A stretch of DNA of 64,000 nucleotides from Firmicutes bacterium UBA7510 (GCA_002479485.1 DLNM01000052.1:62001-126000), one strand, 5' to 3'. Counted from the stretch's first letter, positions 34,511-42,744 are shown. Program-made: numbers and translations. The notes: a model not told the origin generated them from the letters alone.

Positions 34511-35687
34511 TGTTAGTATTTAAAAGTTTTTCATAGCTATTATCAATAAGTATTGCTCCAATAGGTGCTGTTATTATAATTGATAAAACTGCTATTGTTA
34601 AAACCTTTGGACCACAACTTAATCCCAATGATAGTGGAATTGCCCCTATTGCAGCTTGAACAGTTGCTTTTGGTGTATAGGCAATCATACAAAATACTTT
34701 TTCTTTAATATTAAGCCCTGTTTTCGTTAAACATAAAAAAACACATATTACTCTAAATAAAAGACCAAATAAAATAATTATAATTGCGGCAACTCCTGCA
34801 TTTAAAGCGTATTTTATATCAACTGCCGCTCCAACTAAAACAAATAATATAATCTCTGCTGCAATCCATAGTTTATTGTAGCTATATGACATGGAAAGGC
34901 ATAGTTTTTTGTTTTTATAATTTATTAATACTCCCATGCTCATAACAGCTAATAAACCAGAAATGGGTATTATATTACTGAAATTATTTTCTAATTCTAC
35001 AAGTAAAAATGATGTACTTAAAATAATTATTACCTTCACTGTATCCCTTATCTCTATCTTTTTAAATATATAGCATAATATTATACCAATTAACAATCCT
35101 AGCAAAATGCCTAAAACAATTGATATAGGTATTTTTAAAAATATACCTGTGTTTATAGAATTGCTGGAAACTAAAGATGTAAAGGATGTAAATAAAACTA
35201 TTACAAATATATCATCTACTGAGGCTCCTGCCAAAAGAAGCTGTGGTATGCTTTTTTCTTTTCCATATCCATTCTCAATTATTTTTATCATTCTTGGTAC
35301 TATTATAGCTGGTGACACAGCAGCAACTACTGAACCAATTAGTGCAGCTTCAGCAATTGAAACATTTAAAAAAATTGGTGCAATAATAACAATCCCAATA
35401 ATTTCAAAGCATGCCGGTAAAAAACTCATTAATATCGCTGGTCTTCCAACTTTTTTTAAATCATTTATATCCAATGATAATCCAGCTCTAGTCAAAATTA
35501 TTATTAAAGCCACCTGTCTTAGCTGTGAGGATATTGATAAAACAGAAATATCTAATAAGTTAAATGCATATGGACCTATAATTATTCCTGCTAGAAGCAT
35601 ACCTGTTAGACTTGGAAGCCTAAGTTTGTTAAAAAGTGTTCCAAACAGTAAACCAAATAAAAAAATCAAAGCAAAACTATATAGCAT
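34500..35687 (-). CDS. Cation/proton antiporter under fluoride-riboswitch control
   Basis: 395 residues from ATG 35687 (GGAGG upstream). About 11-12 membrane helices of the CPA/Kef-NhaP superfamily: GTLFNKLRLPSLTGMLLAGIIIGP, LTRAGLSLDINDLKK, then VAAVSPAIIVPRM, GASVDDIFVIVLF with the paired acidic residues (DD), and VLVGAAVDIKYAL. A fluoride riboswitch with a terminator sits in the leader, so the protein is best seen as part of fluoride resistance. Antiporters of this class accompany fluoride riboswitches in other clostridia. The longer open frame upstream is riboswitch sequence, not protein. Confidence 0.87.
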   Translation of the reverse strand: MLYSFALIFLFGLLFGTLFNKLRLPSLTGMLLAGIIIGPYAFNLLDISVLSISSQLRQVALIIILTRAGLSLDINDLKKVGRPAILMSFLPACFEIIGIVIIAPIFLNVSIAEAALIGSVVAAVSPAIIVPRMIKIIENGYGKEKSIPQLLLAGASVDDIFVIVLFTSFTSLVSSNSINTGIFLKIPISIVLGILLGLLIGIILCYIFKKIEIRDTVKVIIILSTSFLLVELENNFSNIIPISGLLAVMSMGVLINYKNKKLCLSMSYSYNKLWIAAEIILFVLVGAAVDIKYALNAGVAAIIIILFGLLFRVICVFLCLTKTGLNIKEKVFCMIAYTPKATVQAAIGAIPLSLGLSCGPKVLTIAVLSIIITAPIGAILIDNSYEKLLNTNKKQ

Positions 35688-35700
35688 AATAAATACCTCC

Positions 35701-35798
35701 AAAAAAATAAGCTGATAATTTCTGCAATAAAAATTACAGAAGTCATCAGCGTAATCGCGGTTTAGGTTATACCTTGGGAGAACTTCATTCCCTAACAT
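35701..35798 (-). promoter_or_regulatory. Fluoride riboswitch (crcB RNA) with terminator
   Basis: On the minus strand: GGGAATGAAGTTCTCCC (35792-35776), AACCGCG and GCTGATGACTTCTG (35750-35737), the conserved crcB-RNA blocks in order. The last block also pairs with CAGAAATTATCAGC (35724-35711), followed by TTATTTTTTT. The aptamer and the terminator are therefore mutually exclusive: fluoride would let transcription proceed. Confidence 0.92.
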
Positions 35799-35802
35799 AC
35801 AT

Positions 35803-35831
35803 ATATTAACAGAAACAAATTAATTAGTCAA
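35803..35831 (-). promoter_or_regulatory. Promoter of the fluoride-riboswitch transcript
   Basis: TTGACT (35831-35826), 17 bp, TAATAT (35808-35803). The predicted start (about 35796) coincides with the first base of the aptamer. The remaining gap to 36066 is AT-rich with repeated TATATAAAT stretches and a TATAAT box (36040-36050) facing the next gene. Confidence 0.75.
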
Positions 35832-36066
35832 TAATATTAATATTTTATTAATTTACTCAAAAATAGTTGATTTTTTCGACAAATTTATATATCATAAAAA
35901 TAAGGACAAAATTGTAAAATAGTAATATAAACTTTTATATATGCAAGTCGAATATATACAGTATATAAATTTATTTATATACAATATATAAATAAACATA
36001 TTTACCAATGAATATATAGATAAAAAAATGGTATAATATATATATATTAACATATAAGGAGGATGT

Positions 36067-36630
36067 ATGGAAAAGATAGGTTATTATTCAAAATGGACAT
36101 TAAGAATTGGTATTGGCTGTGCAGCAATTTTTGATTTGTTTATCTTAAATTGGGTAGGCATAGCTGGAGGTTTAGCTGTTTTATTATCAACTTTTTTAAT
36201 TGATTATATAAACAGAAATAAAACAGTAATTAGTGACAGTTTAGTTGCATTATACTGTATTTATTGTATATTCTCTCTTATATGCGGAGTTATGCTTAAT
36301 TTTTATGATTATATATCATGGTGGGATTTATTAATGCATTTATTTGCAGGTATAATACTTGGTATTATTGGTAATTCAATGATTAATAAAATTCAAAAAG
36401 GTAAAAAAATAGACCCACTAATCCGTTTGTTTTTCATAATAGGTATAGCTTGCATAGGTGGAATCGCATGGGAAATATACGAGTTTGCAGTTGATTCTTG
36501 GATTGGACTTGATACACAAAAAGTTTTACTTACAGGAGTAAGTGATACAATGGGTGATATAATCACTGATTTGATAGGTGGTATTCTAGCAGGAGTTTAT
36601 TTTGCAAAATTTGATAAAAGAGGAATATAA
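36067..36630 (+). CDS. Integral membrane protein (YjdF/DUF2238-like)
   Basis: 187 residues, about five to six membrane helices. Conserved-looking polar motifs lie in the helices: SWWDLLMHLFAGIILG, GGIAWEIYEFAVDSWIG and DTMGDIITDLIGGILAG. These W-D-x-x-x-H, W-E-x-x-E and D-T-x-x-D-x-x-x-D patterns are those of YjdF-type membrane proteins and suggest a metal- or proton-coupled active site in the membrane. Activity unknown. Strong SD (AAGGAGG) before ATG 36067. Monocistronic. Confidence 0.75.
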   Translation: MEKIGYYSKWTLRIGIGCAAIFDLFILNWVGIAGGLAVLLSTFLIDYINRNKTVISDSLVALYCIYCIFSLICGVMLNFYDYISWWDLLMHLFAGIILGIIGNSMINKIQKGKKIDPLIRLFFIIGIACIGGIAWEIYEFAVDSWIGLDTQKVLLTGVSDTMGDIITDLIGGILAGVYFAKFDKRGI

Positions 36631-36744
36631 ATAATAACAATATTAGAATAATATTACTAAAAAAATGTAGTTGCATTTTTTAGAAAAAGGAATATAATAT
36701 ATAAATAGATTATTAATAATCAAATTTTTATACAATTTAATATT

Positions 36745-37022
36745 TTGCGTAGAAAAAGGAAAGTAGTATATAATGAAAATCAAGAGAGAGTATTTAGTTG
36801 CTGAGAGAATACTTATTGGAAATATATATGAAGTGCCCTTTGGAGCTTGGTACCGAATTTTAGTAGGCTACCACGGTTTTAACCGTTATATTAATAGAGC
36901 ATATAGATGTGCTTGAATTAAGGTGGGCTTTTTTATAGCCAAATAGAGTGGAACCGCGGAAGTATACATACTCCGTCTCTAAGTATATATAATATATATA
37001 TGCTTTGAGACGGAGTTTTTTA
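36745..37022 (+). promoter_or_regulatory. Cysteine T-box riboswitch and promoter for cysK-cysE
   Basis: A promoter (TTGCGT 36745, 18 bp, TATAAT 36769-36774) is followed by a T-box leader. Stem I has the specifier TGC (Cys, 36834-36836) in ATGAAGTGCCC. The T-box core is GAGTGGAACCGCGG (36946-36959), and the terminator is CTCCGTCTC / GAGACGGAG (36971-36979 / 37007-37015) + TTTTTT. Uncharged tRNA-Cys should permit read-through into cysK. The remaining 36631-37226 interval contains only the palindromic element R7. Confidence 0.95.
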
Positions 37023-37129
37023 TTTTATATGCGGAAAAATGATTTAAGAAAATATGAAACATTTAAGCGAATAGCTGTATAGAGATATTTTTAAATGTAA
37101 ACTTAAATTTTAAATTAAAAGGAGAATAA

Positions 37130-37223
37130 GAGTGAAGAAAAAACATTCTTCACTCTATGAAAGAATCAAAAAACGATTCTTCATCAAATTTTGTGACGCC
37201 ACGAAGTGGCGCAATGGGAGGAA
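37130..37223 (+). repeat. Dispersed palindromic element, copy R7 (long form, before cysK)
   Basis: GAGTGAAG / CTTCACTC (37130-37137 / 37148-37155), AAGAATC / GATTCTT (second hairpin), GTGACGCCACGAAGTGGCG (37193-37211), then ATGGGAGG. It is preceded by an older-looking SD (AAAGGAG, 37118-37124), as though the element had been placed between SD and start codon and brought a new SD. Confidence 0.8.
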
Positions 37224-37230
37224 ATTATGA
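37132..37230 (+). CDS. Possible 32-residue basic peptide encoded by element R7
   Basis: GTG 37132 lies 7 nt behind AAAGGAG and opens a 33-codon frame starting MKKKHSSLYERIKKRF and ending WRNGRKL. Its TGA overlaps the cysK ATG (ATGA), the classical coupling arrangement. The copy before hypE starts with the same MKKKHSSLY but stops after 17 residues. It may be a real leader peptide or an accident of the repeat. Confidence 0.35.
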   Translation: MKKKHSSLYERIKKRFFIKFCDATKWRNGRKL

Positions 37231-38129
37231 ACCAAAATTTTAACACATTAAATCTTATAGGAAACACACCTATAGTGAAGCTTCCTAATGAAAATATATA
37301 TATTAAAATGGAGAAATTTAACCCAGGTGGAAGTGTAAAGGATAGAACTGCATATGGACTTATTACAGATGCAATAGATAAAAAATTATTAAAAAACGAT
37401 AGTATTATAGTTGAACCTACAAGTGGCAACACTGGAATAGGCTTAGCTCTTATAGGAAGGCTTTTAGGTTATAAGGTTGTTATAATAATGCCTGAAACTA
37501 TGAGTGAAGAAAGAAGAACTCTTATAAAATCTTATGGAGCAACATTAATATTAACAGAAGGTAGCGGCGGTATGTCTGGTGCAATAAAAAGAGCAAATGA
37601 GCTTATTTTAGAAGATAAAAGATATTTTATGCCAGACCAGTTTAACAATAAAGCAAATTCTGAAATCCATTACTTAACAACTGGCAATGAGATTATAAAA
37701 CAGGTAAGTGATTTGGATATATTTGTAGCTGGTGTCGGAACCGGAGGAACGTTTACTGGTGTTTCCAGAAGACTTCAGGAATATAATAAGAACATTATAT
37801 CTATTGCTGCAGAGCCTAGTAGCTCAGCTGTATTATCTGGTGAAAAAGCTGGAAAGCATAAAATCCAAGGCATAGGAGCTGGCTTTGTTCCAGGTATTTA
37901 TGATGGTAAATATGCAAATGATATTATACGAGTTTCAGATGAGGATGCTGAAAATACTGCTATAGAGGTTTCAAAGCTAACAGGAATGCTAGTTGGTATA
38001 TCCACTGGTGCTAATGTTTATGCTTCAAGAGTGATTGCGAAAAAATATGGCCCAGATAAAAAAATTGTTACCATTTCACCTGATGGTGGAGAAAAGTATT
38101 TGTCTATGATTAATTATAATCCAGATTAA
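37227..38129 (+). CDS. cysK: Cysteine synthase (O-acetylserine sulfhydrylase)
   Basis: 300 residues from ATG 37227. Fold-type II PLP enzyme: KMEKFNPGGSVKDR with PLP-lysine Lys38, PTSGNTGIG substrate loop, VGTGGTFTGV phosphate-binding loop and the C-terminal TISPDGGEKYL. It makes cysteine from O-acetylserine and sulfide. It is co-transcribed with cysE (14-nt gap), and both are behind a cysteine T-box, closing a feedback loop on tRNA-Cys charging. Confidence 0.96.
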   Translation: MNQNFNTLNLIGNTPIVKLPNENIYIKMEKFNPGGSVKDRTAYGLITDAIDKKLLKNDSIIVEPTSGNTGIGLALIGRLLGYKVVIIMPETMSEERRTLIKSYGATLILTEGSGGMSGAIKRANELILEDKRYFMPDQFNNKANSEIHYLTTGNEIIKQVSDLDIFVAGVGTGGTFTGVSRRLQEYNKNIISIAAEPSSSAVLSGEKAGKHKIQGIGAGFVPGIYDGKYANDIIRVSDEDAENTAIEVSKLTGMLVGISTGANVYASRVIAKKYGPDKKIVTISPDGGEKYLSMINYNPD

Positions 38130-38142
38130 GGAGAGGATCAAT

Positions 38143-38694
38143 TTGTTCATTAAATCAATTATTAATGATATAGATTCAGTATTCGACAGAGACCCAGCAG
38201 CACGAAATAGGATAGAGGTTTTTCTTTTATATCCTCATATCAAAGCATTAATATGCTACAAGATGTCACACTTTTTTTATACTAAAAAAATGTTTTTTTT
38301 AGCTAGGTTGATTTCTAATATTTCAAGATTTCTAACCGGTATTGAGATACATCCCGGAGCTAAAATAGGTAAAGGCTTATTTATAGACCACGGTATGGGT
38401 GTAGTTATAGGTGAAACCGCAGAAGTGGGTAATAATGTCACAATGTATCATGGTGTCACATTAGGTGGTACCGGAAACGAAAAAGGTAAAAGACATCCAA
38501 CCGTGGGAGATAATGTTGTTATAGGTGCCGGTGCAAAAGTTTTAGGAAATATATATATTGCCTCAGGAACTAGAATAGGAGCCAATTCAGTAGTTTTAAG
38601 AAGTACCTCCCCAAGTTCTACAGTAGTTGGAATACCAGCAAAAGAAGTTAATAAAAATAGTAAAATAACCTATTTAAGTGAATATATCATATAA
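38143..38694 (+). CDS. cysE: Serine O-acetyltransferase
   Basis: 183 residues from TTG 38143 (SD AAGGAGAGG, 6 nt). An N-terminal helical part (DRDPAARNRIEVFLLYPHIKALICYKMSHFFY) is followed by a left-handed beta-helix of hexapeptide repeats with catalytic His regions (GIEIHPGAKIGKGLFIDHGMGVVIGETAEVG, MYHGVTLGGTGNEKGKRHPTVGD). This is the short clostridial/EpsC-like form. It makes O-acetylserine for CysK. A terminator follows immediately. Confidence 0.96.
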   Translation: MFIKSIINDIDSVFDRDPAARNRIEVFLLYPHIKALICYKMSHFFYTKKMFFLARLISNISRFLTGIEIHPGAKIGKGLFIDHGMGVVIGETAEVGNNVTMYHGVTLGGTGNEKGKRHPTVGDNVVIGAGAKVLGNIYIASGTRIGANSVVLRSTSPSSTVVGIPAKEVNKNSKITYLSEYII

Positions 38695-38725
38695 ACAATT
38701 TAGCGTTTATGCGCTAAATTGTTTT
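38694..38725 (+). terminator. Terminator of cysK-cysE
   Basis: AACAATTTAGCG / CGCTAAATTGTT (38694-38705 / 38712-38723) followed by TT, starting right at the cysE stop. Confidence 0.85.
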
Positions 38726-38790
38726 GACCTATTTACTTTATTTTGGAAAAATAGTATAATTGATAAAAAAAATATTGGGAGTTAAAATCT

Positions 38791-39627
38791 ATGGATATGA
38801 TTGAAAAAACAAACAGAGGCATAAGTGGAAGCACGTTAAAAATTATTGCTATTGTTACAATGTTTATAGACCATGTTGGAGCTACAATTGTTCAAGGAGA
38901 GTTATTCAATTTAACATATGACTATGCAACAATGAATATTATATTTAATTTAGGTCTTATTATGAGAATTATAGGACGATTGGCATTTCCAATTTTTTGC
39001 TTCTTATTAGTTGAGGGGTTCTTGCATACAAAAAACATTAAAAAGTATGCATTACGCTTATTTATATTTGCTTTTATTTCTGAAATTCCTTTTGACTTTG
39101 CATTTTATAAAAAATTCTTTGCTTGGCAACATCAAAACGTATTTTTTACACTTTTTATAGGACTTGTAGTGATATCAGGAATTAATATTGTCTTAAAACG
39201 TTTTGCAGATAAGAAACCATTATGCACATTGTTAGCCTTTGTGATAGCTTTTGCAGGTATGGTTTTGGCAGAACTTTTGAAGTGTGATTACGCAGCTCTT
39301 GGAATTTTAGTTATAGTGATTTTATATATGTTCCACAGCAAAAAATCTACAAGTGCTTTACTTGTAAGTATAATATTTGCAGCTTATTGTATCGGTCCTG
39401 CTATATCAATCTATAAACAGCTTGTAGCTTACGACATTATTAATACCAATATTTATGCGTTCGTATTTTATATGTTATCTACGATAACACAGGCATTTGC
39501 ATGTCTTGGCTTTATACCAATACACTTTTACAACGGTGAAAAAGGATTATCCTTAAAATATTTCTTTTATGCATTTTATCCCGCTCATTTACTGTTATTG
39601 GGAATTATAGTGAATTATATAATGTAA
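38791..39627 (+). CDS. TraX-family membrane protein
   Basis: 278 residues, about eight membrane helices. Family landmarks are in the N-terminal half: GSTLKIIAIVTMFIDHVGA, IGRLAFPIFCFLLVEGFLHTKNIKKYALRLFIFAFISEIPFD and QHQNVFFTLFIGL. TraX-like proteins are acyltransferase-related; F-plasmid TraX acetylates pilin, while chromosomal clostridial homologues have no assigned substrate. No conjugation genes are nearby, so the role is open. The start may be ATG 38791 or 38797. Monocistronic, with a terminator downstream. Confidence 0.87.
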   Translation: MDMIEKTNRGISGSTLKIIAIVTMFIDHVGATIVQGELFNLTYDYATMNIIFNLGLIMRIIGRLAFPIFCFLLVEGFLHTKNIKKYALRLFIFAFISEIPFDFAFYKKFFAWQHQNVFFTLFIGLVVISGINIVLKRFADKKPLCTLLAFVIAFAGMVLAELLKCDYAALGILVIVILYMFHSKKSTSALLVSIIFAAYCIGPAISIYKQLVAYDIINTNIYAFVFYMLSTITQAFACLGFIPIHFYNGEKGLSLKYFFYAFYPAHLLLLGIIVNYIM

Positions 39628-39650
39628 TTGTATTAAACAAAAACGATTTG

Positions 39651-39677
39651 GTTTTTATAAGCTGAATCGTTTTTTTC
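39651..39677 (+). terminator. Terminator of the TraX-like gene
   Basis: AAACGATT / AATCGTTT (39651-39658 / 39665-39672) followed by TTTTT. The rest of the gap to 39891 is AT-rich, with a G7 tract as SD for the next gene. Confidence 0.8.
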
Positions 39678-39891
39678 TTGTTATGGTATAAGATTTATTG
39701 TATAATAAGAAAAATATACCATGAAGGAATAATTTTTATGAAAAGAAGGTGCCTTAAATCAGTTATAGAGCCTTAAAAATATAAATTTATATTTTTATTT
39801 GTAAAATTATGTTAAATAGTATAGTATATATATATATTAATCAATTTGAGCTATTTAATAACTTTGTTTTAAAATTGGGGGGGTGATAGAT

Positions 39892-40416
39892 TTGAAGTTA
39901 TTTAAAAATTTTATATTAAGATGTAAAAGTTATTGTAAAAAAAATAAGAAATTTTTATTAAAATTAATAATAATATTTTTATTTGTGATTTTAATAAATT
40001 TTTATTGGCCTAAAAATATTTTTGAAATTTATAATAGCCCAATAATTCCGAAAAATAATATTGAAGAATTTTTAATGTTCGAAGCAAATAATGATGTTCA
40101 AATGGTTATAACATATAATGATGGTTTTAAAATTAGAAGTGTTACATTGACTAATTCAACAGAAATTTATAATATAGTAAAAACTTTAAACGAACGAAAA
40201 TATATACCTAGTATTTTACCTTATCAAAAAAATATTGATGAAATTAGTGAAACATATACTATTGATGTAAAAGTTATTAGGGAAAATATGATGAATATTG
40301 CGCTTAACAAGGATTTTCTTTATTTAATTAATAATAAGGGATTTATTCCTAATAAATATAAAATTATAGGAAAAGAATTAGAATTAAATTTTTTAAAAAA
40401 ATTTTTTCTTGATTAA
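39892..40416 (+). CDS. Hypothetical membrane-anchored protein
   Basis: 174 residues from TTG 39892, 7 nt behind a G-rich SD (GGGGGG); GTG 39883 is inside that SD. A basic N-terminus (LRCKSYCKKNKKF) is followed by one membrane helix (LLKLIIIFLFVILINFYW) and an extracytoplasmic domain of about 125 residues with alternating beta-like stretches (VQMVITYNDGFKIRSVTLTN, TYTIDVKVIREN). No family recognised. Extremely AT-rich like the next two genes, suggesting a common foreign origin. Confidence 0.65.
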   Translation: MKLFKNFILRCKSYCKKNKKFLLKLIIIFLFVILINFYWPKNIFEIYNSPIIPKNNIEEFLMFEANNDVQMVITYNDGFKIRSVTLTNSTEIYNIVKTLNERKYIPSILPYQKNIDEISETYTIDVKVIRENMMNIALNKDFLYLINNKGFIPNKYKIIGKELELNFLKKFFLD

Positions 40417-40429
40417 CATTGAATAAAAT

Positions 40430-40467
40430 GAAGCCAGTAAAAATAGTTTATTATTTTTACTGGCTTC
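40430..40467. terminator. Strong bidirectional terminator
   Basis: GAAGCCAGTAAAAATA / TATTTTTACTGGCTTC, a 16-bp perfect stem between converging genes. A second dyad, GTAAAACCT / AGGTTTTAC (about 40477-40526), follows and faces the minus-strand gene. Confidence 0.85.
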
Positions 40468-40577
40468 TTCATAAGTAAAACCTCCAAGTTATATGTATTA
40501 TCTAACATTAATTTGAAGGTTTTACAAATTTTATTCTAGTATTATGAAAATAACTATCTCATTAATACAATTTAAAT

Positions 40578-40970
40578 TTAACTTACAGTAATTTTAGTAA
40601 CAGCGTAATAATGACCATTTAGTCCTTTGTTTATACAATTACCTTCCCACGTAACTGTATATGTTTCTGTACTTTTAATTGCAATATCATCAATTTTTTT
40701 CTTAACATCATCCCCATTTAGTATTAAAAATTCAAATAATTTATCCTCTATAAAAGTTTTTACAGTGCCTGTAGCCCATGCAACAAATGCCGCTACTGAT
40801 GTTGTTGATATCAATCCGAATACAATAGTTTTTCCTACTTCATCTCCTGTTGCAGCTAAGTCAATTGAATTTTTAATTTGTACTAGTTTTGCACCAGTTA
40901 CTTCTAGTGATGTTGTCATAAATAATGAAGGACAACGTCCTTCTCCACTTTTTAACATTACATTTGCCAT
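40578..40970 (-). CDS. Hypothetical protein next to the desulfurase fusion
   Basis: 130 residues. ATG 40970 has a strong SD (TTGGAGG), which supports expression. The sequence begins MANVMLKSGEGRCPSLFM. A mildly hydrophobic middle (TIVFGLISTTSVAAFVAWATG) is not a clear membrane helix, and the C-terminal half ends in beta-like strands (TYTVTWEGNC, HYYAVTKITVS). There are only two cysteines (in RCPS and GNCI), noteworthy because a cysteine desulfurase-glutaredoxin fusion is encoded just upstream. Function unknown; substrate or partner of that fusion is speculation. Confidence 0.65.
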   Translation of the reverse strand: MANVMLKSGEGRCPSLFMTTSLEVTGAKLVQIKNSIDLAATGDEVGKTIVFGLISTTSVAAFVAWATGTVKTFIEDKLFEFLILNGDDVKKKIDDIAIKSTETYTVTWEGNCINKGLNGHYYAVTKITVS

Positions 40971-41090
40971 AATTTTTCCTCCAATTTTTTTAAATTAATT
41001 TTTAAAAGATATACAATTCGAATTTATTTATCTTATATAATATAAAAACAATATTTTAATAAATTTTGTAAACCAACTTTATAAAAAAAA

Positions 41091-42461
41091 TTAAATTAAT
41101 AATATTTTATTTATAATTTCTATTGTATAATCGATATCCTCTTTAGAGTTTTCTTCTCCTATAGTAAATCTAATTGTATTTTTTATATCATTATCAGAAA
41201 GTCCGATTGATTTTAAAACATGAGATTGTTCCAGTGCTAACTCGTTACAAGCTGACCCGGACGAAACATATATATTGTTACAATCTAGCATAAACTTAAA
41301 AGTATCTATATCAATTGTATTTAATTTTGTAAAAGTTACATTAATATATCCTGGCAGATTATCAACTATATGACCATTAATTTTTACGCCTTTAATATTA
41401 TATTGTAATTGAGATATGAAATAATTTGTAAGTTCTTTTACTTTATAACCTGCTTTTTTGTTTTGAGATATTATTTTTATAGCTTTACCTAAACCAACAA
41501 TATAAGGAATATTCTCAGTTCCTGATCTCACATTATTTTCTTGACCTCCACCATGAATCAATGGTTCTATCGACACATTAGATTTGAGATAAATAGCACC
41601 AATACCTTTTGGCCCATAAAACTTATGAGCGGAAAGTGATAAAATATCAATATTTGAATTTTTTAAATCAATATGTAGTTTACCTATAGCTTGTACGGCA
41701 TCGGTATGAAAGTAAATATTATTTTTTTTAGCTATTTTACTAATTTCATTAATATCTTGAATAGTGCCTATTTCATTATTTGCATACATTATAGAAATTA
41801 AAATAGTATCATTTGTAATAGATTTTTTTAATTGATTTAAAGAAATTTTACCATATTTATCTACTGGTAAATATGTTATTTCGAAACCTATTTTTTCTAA
41901 AAATTTACATGTGTTTAAAATTGATTTATGTTCTATAACTGAAGTTATAATATGATTACCTTTATTTATATTTGCAAAAGCTATTCCTTTAATAGCTGTA
42001 TTATTGGCTTCACTTCCACCAGATGTAAAATATATTTCATTAGTGTCGCAATTCAAAAATTTTGCAACCTCTAATCTAGCGTTTTCGATAGCGCTTTTCG
42101 TTTTACAACTTATAGAATAAATAGACGATGGATTAGAAAAGTATTTTTTAAAATAAGGATCCATTTCATCTAAAACTTCTTTTTTTATCTTAGTAGTAGA
42201 AGCATGGTCTAAATATACTGAAGAATGTTTGCAATTAGGAATATTAAACAATTTATTTATTTTTGTTATATCTAGACCTGATATTGTATATGAGTTAAAT
42301 TTAATAACAGGCACGTATTTAATTTGTGATATAAAAGAATCACTTTTATTACTTTCTTCAATATTAATTTCTGTAAAATCTATTTCATGATATTTTAAGT
42401 ATTTTTTTAGCATCAAACAACTATTGCAAGACGATTTAGTATATAAATAAATTTTATCCAT
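41091..42461 (-). CDS. Glutaredoxin-like domain fused to cysteine desulfurase (NifS/IscS type)
   Basis: 456 residues from ATG 42461 (SD GGAGG, 7 nt). Residues 1-75 are a glutaredoxin/NrdH-like domain with redox motif CNSC (KSSCNSCLMLKKYLKYHEIDF) and the cis-Pro VPVI. Residues about 88-456 are a NifS-family PLP enzyme: YLDHASTTK, SGGSEANNTAIKG, HTDAVQAIGK, the PLP-lysine in SLSAHKFYGPKGIG, RSGTENIPY and the catalytic-Cys loop SSGSACNELALEQSH. It abstracts sulfur from cysteine; the fused thiol domain could receive or reduce the persulfide. No iscU or thiI partner is adjacent. Confidence 0.9.
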   Translation of the reverse strand: MDKIYLYTKSSCNSCLMLKKYLKYHEIDFTEINIEESNKSDSFISQIKYVPVIKFNSYTISGLDITKINKLFNIPNCKHSSVYLDHASTTKIKKEVLDEMDPYFKKYFSNPSSIYSISCKTKSAIENARLEVAKFLNCDTNEIYFTSGGSEANNTAIKGIAFANINKGNHIITSVIEHKSILNTCKFLEKIGFEITYLPVDKYGKISLNQLKKSITNDTILISIMYANNEIGTIQDINEISKIAKKNNIYFHTDAVQAIGKLHIDLKNSNIDILSLSAHKFYGPKGIGAIYLKSNVSIEPLIHGGGQENNVRSGTENIPYIVGLGKAIKIISQNKKAGYKVKELTNYFISQLQYNIKGVKINGHIVDNLPGYINVTFTKLNTIDIDTFKFMLDCNNIYVSSGSACNELALEQSHVLKSIGLSDNDIKNTIRFTIGEENSKEDIDYTIEIINKILLI

Positions 42462-42589
42462 TTTATATCCTCCATTATTCACTTAATGTATCCCCTTATA
42501 TCAAATAACTTCACCAACCTCCTGTTACTTATAAGAAACAGTTTTTTGTTTAAAAATGTAAACTAATAAAAAAAGTCATTAAAAAATGA

Positions 42590-42744
42590 AGTGCACCCCA
42601 AATGTTAGACAATAAATTACTTTTTAAGGTGCGTTTTATTATGTCAAAATATTCAATTGAAGAAAAATTAGATGCTGTTTCGCGTGTAATAGAATAAGCG
42701 GGTATACCTATAGCTGCTATATCAAAACACTTACAGTTAAATCA
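42590..42744 (+). mobile_element. IS3/IS150-family remnant (left end and start of orfA)
   Basis: An IS-end-like TGCACCCCAAATGTTAGACA (from 42592) is followed by ATG 42641 and MSKYSIEEKLDAVSRVIE, a stop, then AGIPIAAISKHLQLNQ in the same frame. This is the helix-turn-helix start of an IS3-family OrfA with an in-frame stop. The element breaks off at about 42744, directly against a TRAP-transporter gene fragment. No orfB is present, so it is dead. Confidence 0.75.

Noticed and set aside
35107..35715. 202-codon open frame antisense to the antiporter gene
   Set aside because: Shadow of a conserved membrane-protein gene and of the riboswitch.
35688..35798. N-terminal extension of the antiporter frame
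   Set aside because: The extension is the fluoride aptamer; a proper SD and ATG exist at 35687.
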